DNA from: Maylandia zebra
Lineage: Eukaryota > Chordata > Actinopteri > Cichliformes > Cichlidae
Direction: 5' to 3'
NCBI RefSeq assembly: GCF_041146795.1
Contig: NC_135174.1
Span: forward strand, 22,344,878 to 22,408,877
Length of the DNA stretch: 64,000 bases
Part shown: positions 57,701-64,000 of the stretch, piece by piece
Numbering within the stretch: position 1 is the first letter of the stretch
Layout of the letters: each line of letters begins with the position of its first letter
Position numbers and translations under genes: made by a program
Notes under the pieces: generated by a model
The model's database searches: none
The model's input: only the letters and a program-made list of their open reading frames with translations
What the model was told of the DNA's origin: nothing

Positions 57701-60700
57701 ACAAACTTGTGTGAAAGTAAAGAAACAGTTTCATTACCATCTCTGAGGGAACAGGGAGCAGGCAGCCGGCACCATGAAGATCAAACTTTGGGAAAAAAGG
57801 ACAAAAGTTACCACTGAAATACTCCAGAGGACATTATAGTACACCTGACCCTGTAAACTCTCTGTACTTACAACCCTCCCACCAGCATCACTTGAATTGG
57901 TCCATGGAGAAATGTGATTCTCTGTAAAAAGCGAGAAAAGCACAATGAGGACAAATGCACACATTTAGCAGGAGAACGGTAATGAAGACGAACATCATAC
58001 CTGCATGAACTTGTATTTTTCCAGCCTTTGCATGATGATGGGGAGGACAACTGACAAAAGGAGAAGAACAAGAACATTAAGTGAAGAAGAGAGAGAGGAT
58101 TTACCACATCTTCATGACATAACTTTCTCCTAAACACTTCTTTGCGTACTCATTCCTGGTGCGGCCATGGTAACCCGAGAAATGACCACCTGAGCGATGC
58201 CTTTTACTGCTGCTTTCTGCAAACAGAAAAAATGGAGACAATTTAAGAAAAAATAAACACATTACAAAGTGCCTTGAAGTGCCTTAAAGTGTGTCCGGAC
58301 CGTAGAGTGGCCCAGTTTGTTGCCATTTTCATCTGTGACGGCGATGCCATTCAGAATTTCCCTAAAAAACAGAGAAAATGAAGATGAAAAGACTAAAAAC
58401 AAAGAAAAAGGAAACTGAACATGAATAAGTGTTTCTCTTAGAGATAAGAGGGGAATGTGTTTATTGTGTTGTTTTACTCATTTATTTTGGATTTATTTTA
58501 TAGCTTTATTGTTTTGTCTTGCTCTGTACTTTAACAATATACAGTATCAAGTACTGCACAGTTCACAGTAAACACTCTTTTATTGGGTCGCTATTCTGAC
58601 TTCACTTCATCTTAAACCTTCAATACTGAAAAAACAAAACAAAAAGAAGTGTAATAATCTGTAACGAGAGAGGATCTGTACTAAAGGCCCCAGACCCTTC
58701 CCTGTGTCTCATTCACCTTCAGTCTCTCCCCACTTTCTTAATAAATGCCCCAAAGCACCAAAATTAAGCTTTAAAAGGATGAAAAGTGCTCTCTCCAAAT
58801 CACGAATGTCACAAGCATCAAACTGGAGAACAAAATTGTGAAAATGAGCCAGCTCCTGTTTTTCTACCCGTGGAATGCAACGATCTCTGCTGAGATTTCC
58901 AGAAAAAAAACTAAACAAAAAACATTAAGAGTGTGTAGAGTAACATTAAAAGTATAGATTTCTTGTTTTTGCAAACACAGAAACTTATAAGCAGCTCAGA
59001 GATTACACAGATGCACACAGAAATCAAGGTAAGCTAGTTAAAGATGTTAACTTTATGATATTTCAGCAAAATGCTAATATCTTGAACTACGACTGCTGCG
59101 TCTGTTGTGCCAACTCTACACAAACACATACAGAAGTCCTAACCATCCCAGTTTAGCAAGTAAATATGCCAACTTTAAATAATTTGTGCAACTGGTTTGG
59201 CAGGTAGTTAATTATTGCATAATGGCCATTCAAAGTAAAAGTTAAAAATAAGCTTTAAGGCGACGTGATGTTCCGAGAAACAAACACATTTACTGAAGTT
59301 AAAGCTGGAATTTTCTTTGCGTTTACGAGCCTTAATTAATCCTAAAAACTCAAAATCTCTGAAATTTAAACCACAAATTTAAGGAGAAAAAGCCAAATCT
59401 GCTTTGAATTTAATTTAACAAATGATATGACTTCACTTTGTGAGGGTGGATCATCAAACTGCAGGCAGATGGTAAACAATGACAGCACACATTAGTAAGA
59501 AGGTGCGACAGTAAATGACACCATCGGTACGCTGGAAAATCTTTCTTCTGATAATCTGGTGATTCAAAGTTAAAATAACAAGTATTTCCTTATTGCTTTA
59601 ATTCCGGCACAAATAATTATTTAATTACACAATGGCTATAACATCTGCTAGTTGTTACTTTAAACCCTATTTTTCTTCTACTTTTTTTTTTTAAATCTGT
59701 GTCATTAGTGCCAAGGCTTTCTACTAAATCTGTTCTTTCCTTCTTATTTTAACTTCAATGGCCCAAATATGCCGTGATATAAAACAAAAGGGTGGAGACA
59801 GCTAAATTTCTGACTTCCCAGGGACCCTTGGTAGATAAAAAAGGTCTACCAAACTGAATAAATATAGTCGTGCTGCAAGCATGGACATGTGAACCAAATT
59901 TAATGAGATTCAGTGAAATAGTTGTTGAGATCACTGAGATAATTAGGATTCTGGTTGAGTATTGGTGCACTTAACCTTCCATCAAGAAGATGTTGAAATA
60001 TAAAGTAGAAGTTTGTTTGAAAACGATGCTGGTGGAGCTAAAGGAAAACACGCAAAGACCGAAGGCTTCATCATCTGGAAACCATGAACATCTGTGCAAA
60101 ATTTCACGGCAAATCATCAAATAGCTGTTGAAATATTTCAGCATGTACCAACTGACCTACATTACCATCCCCTGAGCCATAGCTAAAAGAGATTTACACA
60201 TCACGCCACTATTTTAAGATCAGTAATTCTCCAGAACACCTTCTCTCAGGATCTAACACAGCAAACACTGCTCTGTGGTTGAGTATCCTCAGGAAGCCTG
60301 CCCTTACAGAGTCGCTGTGTTTCAGCAGACATGGCCAAAAAAAACCCTTCAGTTCAAAGAAAAACGCAGGAGGACTCACTGCTGCCTCATCATGGGAATG
60401 TTAACACAGTTGGCAGCTGCCACAGCTACAAAAGGGACCCAGCGAGCCACGAGAGGAGGAGCTTTCTGTGGGAAAAAGCAGAGAAAAGTCATCATGAATA
60501 TCATTGTAATACCTGTAAAGATCTGTGCAGCTGTGACTGGGTTAAAGGGACATTTTCAGCTTTTGTTCCTGTTGGTTTTTGTTCACCAACAGCAACAGGA
60601 TATATATGACAGAAACCAAGAAAAAGCATAACAGGTCTGACCCAAACTATTATTTATAAGTTGGTTTGGCCACGATTTTAAACATAGGGCATAAAAGTGA

Positions 60701-62601
60701 TCGCATCCAGATAAGTTTGACAACAAAACACTTCTTAAAAACAGTCAGCACTGTATGAGTTCCTGCGTGCAGCATTTGTACCTTTGTGTAGAGGTTCAGT
60801 CCGACCGCTGTTGCTAAAGCTGTGCTGGTCGCTGTAACGTAGGCTACTCCAATCTGTCTGAGAGACACAACAAAGGCATCGAACAGCAGCTGCTATTAGA
60901 AAACTGTTTTTTTTTTTTAATGTTTACATAAATAGGCATATAAAATAGCCAGCATTCAGTATGTGGAGCTCTCACACGTTTTGTTTTGCATCCAGATAAA
61001 ATTAAGGTGTGTTTAAATGCACCCATGTTTATATTTATCCAAATACTGCAAGTGTGCATTTGGTTAAGCTTCCACTACATGCCATTTTTATGATACACTG
61101 TGAAAGGGGTCATTTCCTGCTTTGTGCTACAGGTTGGAAAGGATAACTCTAGAAAATATCTCCCATAATTGTCCAAAGTTTATGTGTGAAAACTGCTTTA
61201 CAGGTGCATGGCATGATATCCACCAGCACACACCATGCACCTGATGGCTGGATATGAAGAAAGCTACCTGTAAATCAATCCAAGAAGACAGGATCAAATC
61301 AGTTTGTTGTGCAGACCACTTTGGAAGGAAGTTTGAAACAATTATTACCGATACGGTAAAAGTATCTGACGAGAAGTCTTTCCCGGGAATGGAAAGTGGC
61401 AGTGAAACTTGCTACTGCTCTTTTTACCTCTACTGATGCCCTCAAAAATTTCTAGTTGCTCGCTGATGCTGTGAGAGTTCACTGCATTCTTATCTGGAGG
61501 ATGTGAAATGACAAATTTAAAGTCTTAAGAGCGCTTACTTGGGAGTGATGGGGGAGGCAGCGTTGCGGTTGGTGTAGTTGACTAAAGCGTTGAAGGACTG
61601 ATTTACCCACTGCCAGAACACCACAGCAGGAACTGTCCTAGAAACAGACATGAATTATGAAACCTGTAGAACTTCCTCTGCAAGAAAGTAGGATGTGGTA
61701 AAATGCAGCTCTGCCTGTTCGCTCTTCTCTACCTGTAGAACTGCAGCATGAAGCCGGTGATGGCCATGCCTCCGGGTACCTGGAATGACATGCGGCCGAT
61801 GAGGTTCATGCGGTCTCCTGTGTCTGGGTGAAAAGCTGAGTCGTAGAGCTTCTTAGCGTAGTAGAGCTGCTCTGCTGTGGTGCCGGGAGGGATGGATCCC
61901 GCTCTGCAAAGCAGCAAAAAAACACACTCAATGACGCTGGCGGAGCCTTTCGTAACTACAACACAGATTTATAATAAAATCTGCAGAAGCACGGTTACAT
62001 CACAGAGAACAGGGTATGAAGCAAAACGTTGAAGGTAAAATGGGAATTTCTACGATTTTGCCACAGACGTGACAGGTGGTTTCCTTCTTTACTTAAACTA
62101 CTCTTCTGCCGTTAGTTTTGTGTTCTGCATGTGAATTGCAATTATTTGATTGCAGAATGCTCTTTTTTTTCAGGGTGAGTATTAGGACTGTCCTACTGTG
62201 GCTGTCTGCGGGGGGGGTTTCAGGGTTTCCCCTCTATTCTGTGGAATAGAGGGGGAAACCAGAGCTCCTAAAACGAAACCCACTGGGAGAACATGCAAAC
62301 TGCAAACAATCTTTCCATTTCCAGGTTTGAACCCAGGATAGAGCAAGCCAATGAGCCACTGTGCCCTGAATGTCTTTTATCAAAGGAAACTTGAGGATGG
62401 TCACATGACACGAGACATTTTAGAGCTTGTGCATTCATTATCTCACCTGCAGCTTTCTACTAAAGCTTTGGCCTCATCTAATCGCGAGTCAGGCAGGAGC
62501 GCTGTTCGGCAGTCGGTGATGTTGAAGAAATGTTTTAGTCTCCCCATGAACGTAGACTGATCCCATCGTGGTGCGTCAATGTCAAACGAGCTCAGAGCCA
62601 T
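54665..62601 (-). CDS. sfxn2: Sideroflexin-2 (mitochondrial carrier), whole gene span
   Basis: Eleven coding exons join to 963 bases, giving 320 residues (human SFXN2 has 322). Sideroflexins are inner-mitochondrial-membrane proteins with about five membrane segments; SFXN1-3 support mitochondrial serine import for one-carbon metabolism, and SFXN2 has been linked to iron handling. Visible family features are the N-terminal [12 protein letters not shown], the signature FHPDTGDRM (HPDTG at 77-81), [38 protein letters not shown] and the C-terminal [41 protein letters not shown] and LIFMVPAAC point to SFXN2 rather than SFXN1 or SFXN3. The ATG at 62601 has G at -3 and +4, and an acceptor at 62695 puts at least one non-coding exon upstream. 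Assignment is from memory of homologues. Confidence 0.96.
54765..57737 (-). other. sfxn2 intron 10 (3 kb)
   Basis: The longest sfxn2 intron. Besides a Tc1-type relic at about 56958-57640, I see only AT-rich unique sequence. Confidence 0.6.
56958..57640 (+). mobile_element. Decayed Tc1-like transposon in sfxn2 intron 10
   Basis: Remnants in order: GAGGTTTTGGCAGTTTGCTG, CCCAGCAAATTCATCCCAAA, CTCTGCAGGCCTCAGTACAA, AGAAAAAGACTGAACATGA, GGTTGCCAGGAGAAAGCCCT, then GTTGCAATGGCCCAAAGTCC and AAAGAAGAGTGGGTCACAAT. These follow a common fish Tc1 transposase gene with large deletions (about 680 of 1600 bases). It is a third Tc1 family in the window; the ends are not clear. Confidence 0.8.
57738..57785 (-). 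CDS. sfxn2: sfxn2 coding exon 10
   Basis: It encodes [15 protein letters not shown], the last membrane segment, then TG of a split cysteine. Donor is GTAATG. Confidence 0.95.
57872..57921 (-). CDS. sfxn2: sfxn2 coding exon 9
   Basis: It encodes [16 protein letters not shown] plus TT of a split phenylalanine. Donor is GTAAGT. Confidence 0.94.
58001..58050 (-). CDS. sfxn2: sfxn2 coding exon 8
   Basis: It encodes [16 protein letters not shown] after a split isoleucine codon. Donor is GTATGA. Confidence 0.94.
58150..58216 (-). CDS. sfxn2: sfxn2 coding exon 7
   Basis: It encodes [20 protein letters not shown] then GM and A of a split isoleucine. Donor is GTACGC. Confidence 0.94.
58301..58361 (-). 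CDS. sfxn2: sfxn2 coding exon 6
   Basis: It encodes [20 protein letters not shown], the matrix loop. The in-frame donor reads GTCCGG, much weaker than all others in this gene; the frame and alignment to GHS in human support it. Confidence 0.88.
58362..60379 (-). other. sfxn2 intron 5 (2 kb)
   Basis: No coding sequence was supported. A repeat fragment lies at about 59860-60185; the remainder shows nothing recognisable. Confidence 0.55.
59860..60185 (+). repeat. Dispersed repeat fragment
   Basis: GTGAACCAAATTTAATGAGA, a TAGTTGTTGAGATCACTGAG segment, CATCTGGAAACCATGAACAT and AGCTGTTGAAATATTTCAGC form an internally repeated pattern (two copies of a caccaaattt..atagttgttgaaat unit) that I know as a fish interspersed repeat. 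Confidence 0.5.
60380..60465 (-). CDS. sfxn2: sfxn2 coding exon 5
   Basis: It encodes [20 protein letters not shown] and VNIPMMRQ plus CA of a split glutamine. Donor is GTGAGT. Confidence 0.96.
60782..60857 (-). CDS. sfxn2: sfxn2 coding exon 4
   Basis: It encodes [20 protein letters not shown] then NLYTK, a membrane segment. Donor is GTACAA. Confidence 0.95.
61539..61637 (-). CDS. sfxn2: sfxn2 coding exon 3
   Basis: It encodes [20 protein letters not shown] and [12 protein letters not shown] plus AA of a split lysine. Donor is GTAAGC. Confidence 0.96.
61733..61903 (-). CDS. sfxn2: sfxn2 coding exon 2 (HPDTG signature)
   Basis: It encodes [40 protein letters not shown] and [16 protein letters not shown], with arginine codons split at both ends. 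Donor is GTAGAG. Confidence 0.96.
62270..62365 (-). repeat. Inverted fragment of the 37345-37570 repeat family
   Basis: GGGAGAACATGCAAACTGC is the reverse of the GCATGTTCTCC block at 37385-37410, and TTTGAACCCAGGATAGAGC with GAGCCACTGTGCCC continue the usual order of that fish repeat. It lies in sfxn2 intron 1, between coding exons 1 and 2. Confidence 0.5.
62447..62601 (-). CDS. sfxn2: sfxn2 coding exon 1 (start codon)
   Basis: It encodes [20 protein letters not shown] then [20 protein letters not shown] and [11 protein letters not shown] plus AG. Donor is GTGAGA. The same exon continues into 5' UTR to an AG acceptor before 62694. Confidence 0.95.
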
Positions 62602-62694
62602 TGCGTCTGTTAAAATCCAGGTGCAGATTAATGCATCAAAAAGCCTCGCAGCTTGTGTTAGTGCGGGACGTCACTCAGCAGCTGCAGTCAGATC
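62602..62694 (-). promoter_or_regulatory. sfxn2 5' UTR, spliced to an upstream non-coding exon
   Basis: Upstream of the sfxn2 ATG the minus strand shows a pyrimidine-rich TCTTTTCCTCAG acceptor ending at 62695. The 93 bases after it would be 5' UTR. The upstream exon and promoter were not located. Confidence 0.5.
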
Positions 62695-64000
62695 CTGAGG
62701 AAAAGAGGAAGAAAGACATTATTACAGGACAATCAAAGAGTTGGTGAATAGTTAATGCATGCTCTTGTCCTCCTTTGAGCTGATGTAACATTAACAGATT
62801 TTTGTTTTTTTAGCTCAGCGGCTCAGAGACACTAGTTTTCTTTACCTTTGAACCCAACGTCCCACATGCAAAGGTGTATGTTTATAAAGCTGAGACACAA
62901 CACAAAACTTATTTGGATAATTAACATCCAAACAGTCTCTTCGGTTTCCCTAATCTAAGAATTTCATAACACTCCCTTGGGTTTGAAAATACATGTATCC
63001 ATGACAAATCTGAAAAGCTGTGAGCTTTACTTTAGTTTCTAGTACCAGTCCAACGCTTCATTCCATTGTGGTTCTGGATGTAAGGAGTCCATGCGAACAC
63101 GTAATCACCCTTTTAGCCTTTCTGCTTCCATAATGAAGGATTGACTGGACTCATGGGGTCACTTAATTAAATTTGCGAGAGCTTTGACAGTGATGTCAGT
63201 GTCTAGAGCACCAAACCTACAACAGCAGAGTGAACCCAGACAGCTGTTTGTTATATCAGCGTACATGCTGAATTTGATGCTCATGACGGTGATGTTTAAG
63301 AGAAGAAAACTGAGCAAATGTGCAAGATACAAAAACAGCTATTTTAATATTATTGATTGATTCATTGATAAGTTTTACAAGCCATCATTTCTTACAACAA
63401 ATGAAGCAGATCACACATCCGGAGTTAATTCAAAGCCTTGAGTTTGTATTTGATAGCTTTTAACTGTAATTTTAAATATAAGGTCCAAAGGAATGCAAGT
63501 GCAAGTGAGAGAGACTTTCATTAGACTAAAAGAAATAAATAAATAAACCCATCCGAGAGACAGCAAAAACTTCAGGAGTGGCCAAATCAAGAATCTGGTA
63601 TATTTATAAGAAGGAATGAGACGGCCAGCTCAGCAACACCAAAAGGCAAGTCAAAGTCTACCTAGATCACCTTGAAGGTGCAAGCTACTGGTTACACTGG
63701 TCTAGAAGTCCAGAATAGACTGTGCCAGAAAGCATCTAAAAGAGCCTGCATAGTTATGAAAAAAAAATTAAAAAACTGAAAATACTAATCAAGGTAGACG
63801 AGAATGATGGGAAGAGAAAAGTATGAAGAAGAAGAGAAACGGCTCATGATCTGAAGTGTAAATGGTGGAAGCGATGTTATGGCATGGACATGTATGGCTA
63901 CCAGTGCAACCGGGTCACTGGTGTTTATTGATGACGTGACTGCTGATAAAAGTAGCAGGATGAACTCTGAAGCATGCATTACTCTCTGCTCAGATTCAGC
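62695..64000. other. Upstream flank of sfxn2
   Basis: No gene, intact element or clear promoter was recognised. The frames present are short and repeat-poor. The sfxn2 first exon may lie here or beyond the window. Confidence 0.5.

Noticed and set aside
1..64000. CRISPR arrays, bacterial operons, prophage or viral genes
   Set aside because: Spliced vertebrate genes throughout; the only direct repeats are microsatellites and transposon duplications.

Overview
This window looks like a stretch of teleost fish nuclear genome. The reasons are compact vertebrate genes with conserved exon-intron structure, abundant CA/TA microsatellites, and relics of Tc1/mariner, hAT, Harbinger and LINE elements of the kinds that are common in ray-finned fish. 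There is no bacterial, viral or CRISPR content. Three protein-coding genes could be rebuilt exon by exon, all on the minus strand and in this order along the plus coordinates: cytohesin-1 (cyth1, 2310-22242), tissue inhibitor of metalloproteinases 2 (timp2, 34551-50882) and sideroflexin-2 (sfxn2, 54665-62601). For each gene every splice junction keeps the reading frame, and the summed coding exons give full-length proteins of 399 (400 with a microexon), 220 and 320 residues, close to the human lengths.

Layout: 1-2309 is cyth1 3' flank with repeat fragments. 2310-22242 is cyth1, with 12 ordinary coding exons and a 3-base microexon at 4257-4259 that switches the PH domain between diglycine and triglycine forms. 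Its introns hold a dead LINE (about 8520-9540), a 1.45-kb non-autonomous hAT element (11740-13184) and LINE 3' ends. 22243-34486 is intergenic, with two copies of one Tc1-type relic, a tRNA-like SINE and large microsatellites. A possible alternative cyth1 first exon lies at 25321-25402. 34551-50882 is timp2; its roughly 10.5-kb first intron carries two hAT elements with perfect 8-bp target duplications (one interrupted by a Harbinger element), an unidentified plus-strand reading frame ending just before a polyadenylation signal, and a 176-base fold-back. 50883-54664 holds the timp2 promoter and further relics. 54665-62601 is sfxn2, with 11 coding exons. 62602-64000 is its 5' UTR and flank.

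The three genes do not form a functional pathway: cyth1 makes an Arf exchange factor, timp2 a secreted metalloproteinase inhibitor, and sfxn2 a mitochondrial inner-membrane carrier. CYTH1 and TIMP2 are also close neighbours on human 17q25 (with USP36 between them, which I do not see here), so that part is old synteny. SFXN2 lies elsewhere in human (10q24), so its position next to timp2 is a feature of this lineage. I found no undescribed multi-gene system. The most unusual items are the microexon, the intron-1 fold-back, the unidentified frame at the hAT target site, and the candidate alternative exon.
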